A DNA stretch of 17,023 nucleotides, from contig JAGVVX010000003.1 in the NCBI GenBank assembly GCA_018304565.1, positions 1 through 17,023 on the forward strand, written 5' to 3'. Position numbers and translations under genes: made by a program. The DNA comes from Candidatus Aenigmatarchaeota archaeon (GTDB lineage Archaea > Aenigmatarchaeota > Aenigmatarchaeia > GW2011-AR5). This document shows, piece by piece, positions 1 to 6,963 of this stretch; positions within the stretch are counted from its first letter, which is position 1; each line of letters opens with the position of its first letter. Under the pieces are notes generated by a model. That model was not told where the DNA came from, did no database searches, and saw nothing but the letters and a program-made list of their open reading frames with translations.

Positions 1-1177
1 GTTCTTTCAAAAGTACTGTTAAGTTCTGGATATCTCTTTTTATTAATGCTTCAAGAGACTTCATCTTTGTGACATTTGAAGACATCTCATCTTCAATATC
101 TATGATCTCTTTTTCTATATCATTAATCTCCTGCAGTTTGTATCTCTTGTCGCTTGCTTCTGCAGACAGCTTAAGCATCTTTTCTTGAAGTTCCGTTTTA
201 TTCTGCCGGTGCGTTGCATGCTGTTCCCGTAAAGAAGTCAGGAGTCCCATGCCGCGCCTTAGTTGCATGGCTTTTTCAAATTTCTTGTCGTCTTCGAATT
301 CCTTTCTTTCAGCAAAGATTGCGTCCAATATATCCTTTATTTCCAGGTCCTTGTCTATGTCAATAAATGCGTTTGTGGGGTTCTTGATATACTCGCTTAT
401 TACGCCTTTCTCTTTGCTCATGTGCCTGTACTTCTTGAATATCTTCTCTGTGCCCGAGAACTCCTCGCTTATCTTGCTGTCCAGGAACCTCATCTCGGTC
501 TCGGCATCCAGTATTTCTCTGGAAAGATCAGCCACCTCTTCTTCGATAGCAGCAAATTCCTTCAATGCTTTCACGCTGCTTTCCAGCAGCTTTTTTTCCT
601 CCTTTATTAATTCTTCTTTTGATTCAATAGAATATTCGAGCTCTCTCTGGAGCCTTTTGCTGTTTTCAATTCTCAGTATGCATTGCTCGGTTATGCTGAT
701 TTGCCTGACAACGCTTTTGTCCAGTTCCTCTGCCAGCGAATTCAGCGAGTTGATGAGAATCTTTGTTTGATTGGAAATTTTTTGCATGTCATCCTTGAAT
801 GAGTAAAGATGTATCAGCTCCTTGTAGCCAATTGTGCCGATGCCCCTTATCCTCTCCTCTGACATCCTGATGAAATTCACTATATTATCATGGTCAATTT
901 CAGGCTCAGGAACAGTCAGCATCTCCATTGCGCGGCTGCAGAGCTTTGATTTTACGGAATTTGGATAGTCCGCCTTGGTTTCCTGGGATTTCAGGTCAGC
1001 ATACATTTTCCTGAGGGTTGCATAATCCTTCAGCGCCTTTTTTAGTTCTGCTTTCAGATTCTCACGGGCAAGCAAGACTTCTTTTCCCATGTTAATCTTA
1101 ATGAAGTCTCTTGCCTCTTCAAGCTTCAATTCGTTCTGTTCGCTGGAAGAAAAAATCTTTCTGATCCCGCTAAACAT
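1..1177 (-). CDS. Long coiled-coil protein, 3' end outside the window
   Basis: An open frame of 392 codons runs from ATG (1177-1175) to the left edge with no stop, so the C-terminus is missing. An in-frame TAG lies three codons upstream of the ATG, which fixes the start. The protein begins MFSGIRKIFSSSEQNELKLEE. From about residue 110 it is dominated by Glu/Lys/Leu-rich heptad-like stretches (for example ELIKEEKKLLESSVKALKEF and EINDIEKEIIDIEDEMSS), typical of a long coiled coil. There is no signal peptide or membrane segment. I see no Walker A motif, so an SbcC/SMC ATPase head is not supported in the visible part. A structural or scaffold role is only a guess. The T/A-rich stretch at about 1197-1209 could be its promoter, giving an almost leaderless transcript. 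Opposite-strand open frames here are shadows. Confidence 0.85.
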   Translation of the reverse strand, partial: MFSGIRKIFSSSEQNELKLEEARDFIKINMGKEVLLARENLKAELKKALKDYATLRKMYADLKSQETKADYPNSVKSKLCSRAMEMLTVPEPEIDHDNIVNFIRMSEERIRGIGTIGYKELIHLYSFKDDMQKISNQTKILINSLNSLAEELDKSVVRQISITEQCILRIENSKRLQRELEYSIESKEELIKEEKKLLESSVKALKEFAAIEEEVADLSREILDAETEMRFLDSKISEEFSGTEKIFKKYRHMSKEKGVISEYIKNPTNAFIDIDKDLEIKDILDAIFAERKEFEDDKKFEKAMQLRRGMGLLTSLREQHATHRQNKTELQEKMLKLSAEASDKRYKLQEINDIEKEIIDIEDEMSSNVTKMKSLEALIKRDIQNLTVLLKE

Positions 1178-1254
1178 GCCTAACTAATAGTCGCAAAAAA
1201 ATAAAAGGAGCATACCGGTCGGCTTTTTTAACTGCCGCAAAGAAACTAACAGCA

Positions 1255-1686
1255 ATGAGATTGGCAGTTTTATGCTTTCTTGTCTTATTCCTCCAGCCCG
1301 CGTTCGCAGCCAAAGACGATCATGATTGTTCATCTATAGAGGCCGTACTGAAGGATGAAGGCTGCAACTTTCAGAAGGTTATGATTACAGGCAGGGTGCA
1401 GAGCCCGCTAAGCAGGGTTTCTCAGGCAGGTAATGCATACGCTATTTTCTACATTACCGACGGCAGGAACCATGTAAAGGTTTTCATGTTCGGCCCGCCA
1501 AAGCTTAAAGACGGCATGTTTGTAGAAGTCACGGGCAAATTCTACGCCAAGCGGAAATCCGGCAACAGCTGGTTTTACAACGAGATTCAAGCGACTTCCG
1601 TCAAGGAGCGGGATATTATTTCAATACTGAACTCCGCCCTCATGGAGAAGCTTAAATCCTTTTATACTATCATTACTATTCAGTGA
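1255..1686 (+). CDS. Exported OB-fold protein
   Basis: 143 residues. The N-terminus MRLAVLCFLVLFLQPAFAAK is a clear Sec signal peptide with likely cleavage after AFA. The mature part has two cysteines (DHDCSS and EGCNF, about residues 25 and 38) that could form a disulfide outside the membrane. Residues about 44-115 (VMITGRVQSPLSRVS, YAIFYITDGRNHVKVFMFG, KDGMFVEVTGKFYAKR) have the strand pattern and G-rich turns of a nucleic-acid-binding-type OB fold, as in tRNA_anti-like or YhcR-type domains. This is recognition by pattern, not by search. The ligand is unknown. Its last codons overlap the next gene (GTGA), so the two are probably translated together. The neighbour is also exported and may carry a similar small beta domain. 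Confidence 0.75.
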   Translation: MRLAVLCFLVLFLQPAFAAKDDHDCSSIEAVLKDEGCNFQKVMITGRVQSPLSRVSQAGNAYAIFYITDGRNHVKVFMFGPPKLKDGMFVEVTGKFYAKRKSGNSWFYNEIQATSVKERDIISILNSALMEKLKSFYTIITIQ

Positions 1687-1691
1687 ATAGA

Positions 1692-2048
1692 ATGAAAACA
1701 TACAGGTCCGGCAGGTCGGCTATAGCTGCTACAATGCTTGGTATGGCAGCCCTCGGCGCATGCACCCATCCCGGTTATATGGAAGGTAGAGTAGCAAGCA
1801 ATACCGATGCCCAGGGAAAATGCCATTCAGGATGTACAATAGATGTGAAAACCGGCCACGGCGTGTATTCAATCACTGTTTTCCTTGTTTCTGCAGATTC
1901 ATTCCCGGAAGGCATACATGCAGGTGATGAGATAATTTTTCCACTTCAAAGCAACATAGACGGATCTCCTTATTTCAATAACGGAAAGAAGGCATCAATA
2001 CCGGCTTATAGCATAAGTATAATAAAAAAACCAGGGGCTATTCAATGA
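1692..2048 (+). CDS. Small lipoprotein, possible OB-like beta domain
   Basis: 118 residues from ATG 1692. A GTG at 1683 in the same frame overlaps the upstream stop, but the ATG puts the basic n-region directly before the hydrophobic stretch. The signal ends in LGAC, a good lipobox, giving a lipid-modified Cys about residue 24 and anchoring on the outer face of the membrane. Two further cysteines (GKCHSGC) may pair. The rest (CTIDVKTGHGVYSITVFLV, IHAGDEIIFPLQSN) alternates strands and turns much like the OB-type domain of the preceding exported protein, so the pair may derive from one family; this is inference. The 3' end overlaps the convergent protease gene by 11 bp. No specific function is recognised. 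Confidence 0.65.
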   Translation: MKTYRSGRSAIAATMLGMAALGACTHPGYMEGRVASNTDAQGKCHSGCTIDVKTGHGVYSITVFLVSADSFPEGIHAGDEIIFPLQSNIDGSPYFNNGKKASIPAYSISIIKKPGAIQ

Positions 2049-2781
2049 AGTGCTTCAGGGCCTCCTGAACGTTACTGACTTGAATGACTTCTATGCCTAT
2101 GCTTTCGCCTATGTTAAGCGTTTTCGGCACGTATTTTATCTCGCAGTACTGCACAGAGCCTATGTTTGAGCACAGGCGTTCCCTCTTTGTCTGCTTGTCT
2201 GTTGCCTGGCCTTCAGGAACTAAGAATTTCTTTGCGCCCTCTTCTTTTGCTATTGCGGCTTTTTGTGCAATAGCACCTACCCTGCCTATTGTCCCGTCGC
2301 TGCTTATGGTTCCGGTTATCATGGTTTCGCTGTCCAGCGTCTTGTTCTCAAGTGCTGCAATTATTGATACAGCAAGGGCTGCGCCTGCTGAAGGCCCTTC
2401 AATCACGGTCGCATTAACCCGTATGTTGTAAATTATGTCATATTTGCTGAGATCGATGCCAGCATATTTTGCAGCCGCCTGTGCAGCCGTGCGGCCTGAA
2501 AGCTGTGTATCAAACTGCGCAAGCAGGTTGTTCACGTTTACGAGCACAAGACCCGATCCCGGCTTTACAGTGGTTTCGAGAACGCCCAAGACACCTTCTC
2601 CGTTCTCGTCAACAGCAGGCAAAAACGTAACCACGTTGCTTTCTTCTACTGAAACCGTCCTGCCCGGCTGGAATGCCGGCTTCTCTGCGGTCAATGTAAT
2701 TCTTCCAAGAGCCATCCCTGCCAGCATGATCACTATAGTATAAACTGCCAATTGAGCAAATCCTACCTTCATCTTATGCAT
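2038..2781 (-). CDS. Membrane-anchored Lon-like serine protease (S16, COG1750 type)
   Basis: 247 residues from ATG 2781. AGGTGA lies 7-8 nt upstream, overlapping the end of the preceding gene, and supports this start over a GTG nine bases earlier. One N-terminal membrane helix (about residues 8-26, VGFAQLAVYTIVIMLAGMAL) is followed by an extracytoplasmic region and a Lon protease fold. The catalytic Ser is in EGPSAGAA (Ser131). The catalytic Lys is in VGAIAQKAAIAKEEG (Lys174). Their 43-residue spacing equals that of E. coli Lon (Ser679/Lys722). No AAA+ ATPase domain is present, as in the archaeal COG1750 proteases. A Cys pair occurs near the C-terminus (RLCSNIGSVQYCEI). It is co-transcribed with the DUF151 gene directly upstream. 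Substrates are unknown; surface protein quality control is a reasonable guess. Confidence 0.85.
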   Translation of the reverse strand: MHKMKVGFAQLAVYTIVIMLAGMALGRITLTAEKPAFQPGRTVSVEESNVVTFLPAVDENGEGVLGVLETTVKPGSGLVLVNVNNLLAQFDTQLSGRTAAQAAAKYAGIDLSKYDIIYNIRVNATVIEGPSAGAALAVSIIAALENKTLDSETMITGTISSDGTIGRVGAIAQKAAIAKEEGAKKFLVPEGQATDKQTKRERLCSNIGSVQYCEIKYVPKTLNIGESIGIEVIQVSNVQEALKHFIE

Positions 2782-2790
2782 TGTTCTCAC

Positions 2791-3336
2791 CTAACAAGTG
2801 TCCTTTCCGTTGCTTTCCAGTATCTCGTCTTTGATCTTGATCTTCATACCAAGCCTGACAGCCAGCGCTATAGCATCACTGGGCCTTGCGTCCAGGTTAA
2901 GAACCCTGTCAGCCTGCCGCATGTAAATCTTTGCCCTGTATATGTCTTCCTCAAAGCTGTCAATAGCCACGGACTCTATTGCAATATTATAGTGGTCAAA
3001 AACATCCTTCATTATGTCATGCGTCAAGGGCCTTGAGAAGACGTTCTTTTCAAGCCCAAACCTGATGGATAATGCCTGGTCTTCGGTAATCTCGAAAGTT
3101 ATTACATTGCAGCCTGACTGGAGCACTACTGTATTGTCGTCCATGCTCACGTTTGCCAGGCTGTATCCTGCTTCTGGAAGGATGGCAGAAATAGTCCTGT
3201 TTGTGAAGGCTGCTTCTTTCAGCACAGGCGGGGAATCTTTCAGCACAGGCGGGGAGAAGTACATCCCAATGATTATGCCCGCCATAAAAAACAGCGCAGC
3301 CAAGACTGCAACCCTTTTCCTGCTGGTTTTCGCCAT
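2791..3336 (-). CDS. Membrane-anchored bifunctional nuclease-like (DUF151) protein
   Basis: 181 residues from ATG 3336. The longer frame would need a TTG at 3345, and the promoter favours the ATG. Residues about 9-27 (RVAVLAALFFMAGIIIGMYF) form one membrane helix, followed by a short linker containing a 7-residue tandem repeat (SPPVLKD, SPPVLKE). The C-terminal domain carries DUF151/BFN hallmarks: RPLTHDIMKDVF, then a central strand pair, then LDARPSDAIALAVRLG near the end. Proteins of this family are reported to have nuclease activity, but most are soluble; a membrane tether placing the domain outside the cell is unusual. It ends nine bases before the protease start codon, so the two form an operon. 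Confidence 0.85.
   Translation of the reverse strand: MAKTSRKRVAVLAALFFMAGIIIGMYFSPPVLKDSPPVLKEAAFTNRTISAILPEAGYSLANVSMDDNTVVLQSGCNVITFEITEDQALSIRFGLEKNVFSRPLTHDIMKDVFDHYNIAIESVAIDSFEEDIYRAKIYMRQADRVLNLDARPSDAIALAVRLGMKIKIKDEILESNGKDTC
3215..3255 (-). repeat. Tandem duplication in the DUF151 linker
   Basis: A 20-base unit occurs at 3215-3234 and again at 3236-3255, a period of 21 bp, so the reading frame is kept. It encodes the repeated SPPVLK(D/E) just outside the membrane helix. The near-identity of the two copies points to a recent slippage or duplication event. Confidence 0.85.
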
Positions 3337-3365
3337 TGAAATCAAAAAGTATGTATGCAGGCTTG

Positions 3366-3373
3366 TATTTATA
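3366..3373 (-). promoter_or_regulatory. TATA box of the DUF151-protease operon
   Basis: TATAAATA on the minus strand. Its centre lies about 26 bp before position 3343, which would leave a leader of only about 7 nt before ATG 3336. Confidence 0.6.
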
Positions 3374-3386
3374 GTGAAGCAAATCG

Positions 3387-3503
3387 CATCTTCCTAAATA
3401 TACCACCGACTGAAGTCGGTGGTTTGTGGGAAGATGGGATCTGGATGAACATTGAATTTCATCTGTTGTCTAAAGACAGCAGTTTTCAATGTTCATCCCA
3501 GAT
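3387..3503 (-). repeat. Two-domain nested-hairpin element, copy 1
   Basis: Read on the minus strand. Domain 1: arms 3503-3485 and 3456-3439 pair over about 18 bp with one bulge, enclosing CATTGAAAACTGCTGTC-TTTA-GACAACAGATGAAATT (inner stem 3482-3475 with 3470-3463, one wobble). Domain 2 starts 2 nt later: outer stem CATCTTCC/GGAAGATG (3436-3429 with 3394-3387), then CACAA, inner stem ACCACCGAC/GTCGGTGGT (3423-3415 with 3410-3402), loop TTCA, and ATATTTA. The same layout and linker motifs recur in the copies at 6064, 9241 and 9905 with different arm sequences. It lies just upstream of the DUF151 promoter. Function is unknown: a structured RNA, a regulatory leader or a non-autonomous mobile element are all possible. 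Confidence 0.75.
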
Positions 3504-3535
3504 AAATAAACAGGATATAATTTATTTGCTTCACA

Positions 3536-3584
3536 TATAGTCATGCAAAGAAAGAATCGATATATACTTTCTTTGCTGACTATA
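3536..3584. repeat. 18-bp inverted repeat (large hairpin)
   Basis: TATAGTCA, a bulged T and GCAAAGAAAG (3536-3554) pair with CTTTCTTTGC and TGACTATA (3567-3584) around a 12-nt loop. It sits just past the stop of the minus-strand 36-residue zinc-ribbon gene, so it could end that transcript. The arms are longer than a typical archaeal terminator needs. No TA target duplication or ORF is visible. Confidence 0.75.
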
Positions 3585-3600
3585 GACCGTTTCTGCAGTT

Positions 3601-3711
3601 TCAGTAAACTAACATTCTCTCTGCCAGTACAGTGCCACACATCCTGCAATAGTAGTAAATGTTATCTTTTACTATCTGAAGAGACCCGCATTCAAAGCAC
3701 TCCATTTGCAT
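3601..3711 (-). CDS. Micro zinc-ribbon protein, 36 aa
   Basis: The frame starts at ATG 3711 and ends with TGA at 3603-3601. GGTGAT sits directly upstream (3 nt spacing) as a Shine-Dalgarno site. The protein is MQMECFECGSLQIVKDNIYY followed by YCRMCGTVLAERMLVY. Cys5/Cys8 and Cys22/Cys25 form a CX2C-X13-CX2C zinc ribbon much like the N-terminal ribbon of TFB/TFIIB or RPB9-type proteins, but nothing else is attached. It could be a free-standing nucleic-acid or protein adaptor. It lies downstream of, and on the same strand as, the two-ribbon gene at 3814-4077, with the triple hairpin between them. Too short for most gene callers; confidence rests on the four Cys and the SD. Confidence 0.7.
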   Translation of the reverse strand: MQMECFECGSLQIVKDNIYYYCRMCGTVLAERMLVY

Positions 3712-3730
3712 GATATCACCCCAATTTTTT

Positions 3731-3802
3731 CAAAAAGCGCAGCTTTTTGGAATCACGAAAAAACAAAGTTTTTTCGAAGATCTCGAGAAGCGAAGCTTCT
3801 CG
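3731..3802. repeat. Array of three triloop hairpins
   Basis: Three perfect stems with three-base loops follow each other: CAAAAAGC/GCTTTTTG (3731-3749, loop GCA), CGAAAAAAC/GTTTTTTCG (3756-3776, loop AAA) and CGAGAAGC/GCTTCTCG (3784-3802, loop GAA). Each begins with C, ends with G, and is separated by a 6-7 nt A/T-rich linker. The third contains GCGAAGC, a DNA mini-hairpin known to be exceptionally stable. Similar arrays occur at 6168-6211 and 10667-10712, with other stems. Confidence 0.8.
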
Positions 3803-3813
3803 CAAGATTTGAA

Positions 3814-4077
3814 TCAGTAATCACCAAGAATTACAAGCGAGCATTCGATACAACGGAACCGGTCTCTCCCAGAATGGAAATTGAATGACCCGCACGAAGG
3901 ACACGCCGAAGCATGCTGAAGCAGTCTAGGTACTCTTTTCAGCCTGAGAATGGCCACAATAAACGAACAAGATAAGCAAATAAACTGACCCGAAGATGAG
4001 TATATTCTGTGGGATGTGCACCTCGGGCACTCTTTAGCCTGCAAAAGATATCGCGGCAAGAAACGTGTTTTCAGCAT
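3814..4077 (-). CDS. Tandem zinc-ribbon protein, 87 aa
   Basis: Start at ATG 4077, preceded by GGGTG seven bases upstream; the frame stays open further upstream, but that part looks non-coding. Two CX2C-X13-CX2C ribbons follow each other: CPRC...CLSC (Cys17/20/34/37) and CPSC...CIEC (Cys59/62/76/79). Each is preceded by a similar basic segment (RFLPRYLLQAKE and KRVPRLLQHASA), so the protein arose by internal duplication of a roughly 42-residue unit. There is no membrane segment or other domain. It probably binds nucleic acid or a protein partner; the role is unknown. The divergent neighbour is the TrmB-type regulator, and a palindrome lies between them at 4125-4144. The stop abuts the hairpin array. 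Confidence 0.75.
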   Translation of the reverse strand: MLKTRFLPRYLLQAKECPRCTSHRIYSSSGQFICLSCSFIVAILRLKRVPRLLQHASACPSCGSFNFHSGRDRFRCIECSLVILGDY

Positions 4078-4124
4078 GAATACACCCTTATTTATTAACT
4101 CATGATGCAATAAGAAATGGTGCC

Positions 4125-4144
4125 TGTTACCTATAGTAGTAACA
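4125..4144. promoter_or_regulatory. Candidate operator palindrome TGTTAC-N8-GTAACA
   Basis: TGTTAC CTATAGTA GTAACA, in the divergent region between the two-ribbon gene (-) and the TrmB-type regulator (+). Almost the same sequence (TGTTAC CTATAAATA GTAACA, minus strand) surrounds the TATA box of the exported-protein gene at 7953-7973. The shared arms and core suggest a binding site for one regulator, but which protein binds is not shown. Confidence 0.5.
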
Positions 4145-4224
4145 AAAGTACAAAATTTCAATTCTAGCTTGATTACATCTAAGAAAATTGAATGACTTAT
4201 GTTTTTGTTACTTGAAAGAGAACA

Positions 4225-4232
4225 TTTTATAT
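4225..4232 (+). promoter_or_regulatory. TATA box of the TrmB-type regulator
   Basis: TTTTATAT preceded by an A-rich BRE-like stretch. Start of transcription would fall near 4255, about 17 nt before ATG 4272. Confidence 0.5.
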
Positions 4233-4271
4233 GATTAGTGGGCTTTAAAGATCTTCCAGACAACTTTGTTT

Positions 4272-6035
4272 ATGGTCCTCACAGAAGAGCTGGAGAAATT
4301 GGGGCTTTCAAGCAGTGAATCCAAGGCCTATATTGCACTGACTTCAATGAAAGAAGGCAGGGCATCAGAGATTGCGAGAGTAAGCAAAATACCAAGAAAC
4401 AAGATTTACGCTGTCCTCGAGAGCCTGCACATGAAAGGATTCGTTGAGATCTTCCCGGAAAAAGTCATGCGTTTCAGGGCTGTCCCGTTTGATTCCGCTT
4501 TTCTGCTGCTTCTCGAATCTACCGAGAGACGTGTTGACGAGCTCAAGAAAATAGGAGAGAAGCTTGCCAATCAGCTGAAACATGTTCGTTATGACAGGCA
4601 AGAAGTCGGCGAATTTACAGTGTACAAAAGCAAGAAGATTATTTACAAAAAGCTTGCTGAACTTCTGCAGTCCGCTCACGAGAGCATTGCACTATGCTTA
4701 GAAATGCCTGAGATGAGAAGGGTCCGTTTTCTCTTCAGAGATTCCGGCAAGAAATTGAATGTTGGAATAATAACAAAGATCGAAACGGGAACAAGATCTG
4801 AAGCAAAAGAATGGATGGGTTTCGCTGACTTGAAACATATAGAAAACATGCCGCCCGCCAAGATTGCTGTCATTGACGGCAAGGAAGTGTTTGTTTTCCA
4901 GCCTGACGGGCCTATAGCCCTCCACAGCACGGATAAGAGCTTCGTTTCCCTGATCCAGAATTTCACCAATATTCTGTGGAACTCTTCGCTGCCGGCAGAA
5001 GAAAGAATTGCGTGGCTTGAAACAGGCAAGCCAATTGAGGAAATGAAGCTGATACATGGAAGGGAGAATTTCTACAGAATGCTGCACGATATTTACAGAA
5101 GCACGAAGAAAGACGTAATAGTCATTACGACAGCAAACGGCATTATAAGGATACAGAAGTACCTGAAGGAAACGCTTCATGACGTAAGCAGCAGAGGCGC
5201 AAGAATAAGATGCATGTCGATGATCAACAAATCAAACCTTGGAGCTGCAGAGGATCTCACACAGATTGGCGTGGAGATAAGGCACATAGAAAAGCCAAAA
5301 GCAGTGCTAAGCTGCCATGACAACTCTTGCCTGCTCCTGATACAGATAGAAGACGACTCGACAACGCTGGATTCGCCGGAAGATACGGCTGTCCTTACCA
5401 ACCAGCGCTCTGCGACTACGACCTTCCGCTTCATTCTCGAGAAAATGTGGGAGCAAGCCAAGTCGCTGGAGGAGAGGGTGCATGAAATCGAGACAGGCAA
5501 GCCGGTGGAAGAGGTAAAGTTCATCAGGGACGAAAAGCCGATATACGAAATTACAAAAGAACTGTCCAGCAAGGCAGAAAAAGAGATATGCAACCTTTCT
5601 ACAGAATGGAGCCCCGAACGCGCGATAAAATTCGGCACGCTTGATACAGACATGGACCGCGCAAGAGACGGCGTAAAGCTGCGGTACATTTATCCGATAA
5701 CAAAAAGCAATATGGAATTTGTAAAACATATTATGGAATTTGCTGAAGTGCGCCATATAGAGTCTTCACCTATAAGGCGGGTCAGAATCATTGACAATAA
5801 ATTTTGCCTTCTCCGTCAGGTAGAGGAGGAGCTTCTCAATGAAAAATTCTGCATCTTTTCACAGGCCAAGGACTTTGTATCTGCAATGAAGATGTTCTAT
5901 GAAAAGATGTGGGCGAGCGCGATGCCTGCCGAAGAAAGGATAAAGCAGCTTGAAGGCGAAGAAGCGGAAATTGAAGAGGCAAAAAGGATAATCAGCCAGT
6001 ACAGGGAGAAATCCGTTGAAGAACCCTTCTTTTAA
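4272..6035 (+). CDS. TrmB-family transcriptional regulator with three sensor-like repeats
   Basis: 587 residues from ATG 4272; a TTG two codons earlier is less likely. Residues about 3-72 are a TrmB-type winged helix-turn-helix (LEKLGLSSSESKAYIALTSM, ASEIARVSKIPRNKIYAVLE, MKGFVEIFPE), followed by a short coiled coil (about 80-102). The remainder is a threefold repeat of about 155 residues. Each unit contains a strand with RHIE or KHIE (ADLKHIENMPPAKIAVIDG, VEIRHIEKPKAVLSC, AEVRHIESSPIRRVRIID) and closes with a W-containing helix (LWNSSLPAEERIAWLETGKP, MWEQAKSLEERVHEIETGKP, MWASAMPAEERIKQLEGEE). TrmB regulators normally have one such effector/phospholipase-D-like domain, so this one is unusually long. 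It may sense a ligand cooperatively or assemble as a compact multimer. Known TrmB proteins control sugar and energy metabolism; no sugar genes are adjacent. Confidence 0.85.
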   Translation: MVLTEELEKLGLSSSESKAYIALTSMKEGRASEIARVSKIPRNKIYAVLESLHMKGFVEIFPEKVMRFRAVPFDSAFLLLLESTERRVDELKKIGEKLANQLKHVRYDRQEVGEFTVYKSKKIIYKKLAELLQSAHESIALCLEMPEMRRVRFLFRDSGKKLNVGIITKIETGTRSEAKEWMGFADLKHIENMPPAKIAVIDGKEVFVFQPDGPIALHSTDKSFVSLIQNFTNILWNSSLPAEERIAWLETGKPIEEMKLIHGRENFYRMLHDIYRSTKKDVIVITTANGIIRIQKYLKETLHDVSSRGARIRCMSMINKSNLGAAEDLTQIGVEIRHIEKPKAVLSCHDNSCLLLIQIEDDSTTLDSPEDTAVLTNQRSATTTFRFILEKMWEQAKSLEERVHEIETGKPVEEVKFIRDEKPIYEITKELSSKAEKEICNLSTEWSPERAIKFGTLDTDMDRARDGVKLRYIYPITKSNMEFVKHIMEFAEVRHIESSPIRRVRIIDNKFCLLRQVEEELLNEKFCIFSQAKDFVSAMKMFYEKMWASAMPAEERIKQLEGEEAEIEEAKRIISQYREKSVEEPFF

Positions 6036-6063
6036 ATCCTGCAATGAATGTGTCTTATTTTGT

Positions 6064-6164
6064 TATCGTAAAAACTACTGGTTTCAACCAGTAGATGAAC
6101 ACGATAGCGAAAGAAATCCTCAAAGAAACCACCACATGAATGTGGTGGTTGCATAAGGGATTTC
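6064..6164 (+). repeat. Two-domain nested-hairpin element, copy 2
   Basis: Domain 1: outer arms TATCGT (6064-6069) and ACGATA (6101-6106) enclose AAAAA, a perfect 9-bp stem CTACTGGTT/AACCAGTAG (6075-6094) and ATGAAC. Domain 2: outer arms GAAATCC (6113-6119) and GGATTTC (6158-6164) enclose TCAAAGA, an 11-bp stem AACCACCACAT/ATGTGGTGGTT (6127-6150) and GCATAAG. It is the smallest of the four copies and lies between the TrmB-type gene and the oxidoreductase, 68 nt before the latter's start codon. Confidence 0.7.
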
Positions 6165-6167
6165 ATT

Positions 6168-6211
6168 CAGAAAGCAAAGCTTTCTGTATATTCAAAACCC
6201 TCTGGTTTTTG
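6168..6211. repeat. Two triloop-type hairpins upstream of the oxidoreductase
   Basis: CAGAAAGC-AAA-GCTTTCTG (6168-6186) is perfect. A second, imperfect stem CAAAACC/GGTTTTTG (6193-6211) follows after a TATATT linker. They follow copy 2 of the nested element directly and would lie at or just before the 5' end of the oxidoreductase mRNA. Confidence 0.7.
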
Positions 6212-6231
6212 AAAATGTTGGTGATTTTCGC

Positions 6232-6960
6232 GTGCTGCAAATATGGGAATTCGAGTCGGAAGTCCTGGATATTGAAAACTTTGTTCAGGATGGACGGATA
6301 ATTGCCCGGATAATAAGGCTTGAGAAGCCGGAATATTTTTCTTTCAAAGCCGGGCAGTTTGCCATGATCACAATGCACGGCTATGAGCCCGGAGAAAACA
6401 GAAACAAGCAGCTGTGGCGCGCATATTCAATCTGTTCATCACCCCTGCAGGACGATATAGAACTCTGCATCTCAATCAAGGAGCCTCCCAGCTTCACGCA
6501 TTTCATGAACGAGAATGTGCGGGTAGAGGGAAAAATGAATGTGAAAGGCCCTTATGGCGGCTTCGTGCTTCGTGAAAATCCGGAAGCGATAAACCTGATA
6601 GCAGCAGGTACAGGCATAGCACCCATCATGGGCATGATAAGAGACCTTGCGCTCAGCCAGGCGAAAATTCCCCTGAGGCTCTTTTACGGGTACAGGAACG
6701 GCAACCAGCACTATTATTCTGAGGAACTGAAGGAACTTGCTGCAAACATGGAGAACCTTGGCATGCTGACGATAGCATCAAGAGAAGGGCCGAATCCGGG
6801 CTATGTGCAGAAACTCCTGGAAGGATTTGACTTCACAGGCGGCAAAGAGCTGGAGGACACGTACATTTGCGGCCCGCCAAAGATGGTAGACCACGCCAAG
6901 GAAATAATGATGCAGAAAGGCTTCCCGAAAACAAGAATTCACGTCGAGAAGTATGATTAG
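6232..6960 (+). CDS. Ferredoxin-NADP reductase-like FAD/NAD(P)H oxidoreductase
   Basis: 242 residues from GTG 6232, chosen because GGTGAT lies six bases upstream and no in-frame ATG fits. Residues about 1-115 form the FAD-binding beta barrel, with RAYSICSSP (63-71; Arg and Ser bind the flavin phosphates, Tyr stacks on the ring) and KGPYGGF (105-111). Residues about 118-242 form the NAD(P)-binding domain, with AAGTGIAPIMGMIR (124-137) and CGPPKMV (213-219). The length matches the single-subunit FNR / PyrK / bacterial Fpr group. There is no Cys cluster for a 2Fe-2S centre, so the redox partner must be separate. It probably moves electrons between NAD(P)H and ferredoxin or flavodoxin; the partner is not encoded nearby. 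TATATT at 6187-6192 may be its promoter. Confidence 0.85.
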   Translation: MLQIWEFESEVLDIENFVQDGRIIARIIRLEKPEYFSFKAGQFAMITMHGYEPGENRNKQLWRAYSICSSPLQDDIELCISIKEPPSFTHFMNENVRVEGKMNVKGPYGGFVLRENPEAINLIAAGTGIAPIMGMIRDLALSQAKIPLRLFYGYRNGNQHYYSEELKELAANMENLGMLTIASREGPNPGYVQKLLEGFDFTGGKELEDTYICGPPKMVDHAKEIMMQKGFPKTRIHVEKYD

Positions 6961-6963
6961 CTG

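Noticed and set aside
249..770. Plus-strand open frame of 173 codons
   Set aside because: Ser/Phe/Leu-rich shadow of the minus-strand coiled-coil gene, which is open through the whole region with a fixed start.
3706..3888. Plus-strand frame across the hairpin array
   Set aside because: It mostly translates the triple hairpin and runs antisense to the two-ribbon zinc protein; no motif or promoter.
4365..6044. Several minus-strand frames of 60-170 codons opposite the TrmB-type gene
   Set aside because: Antisense shadows of a strongly coding plus-strand gene with clear repeats and motifs.
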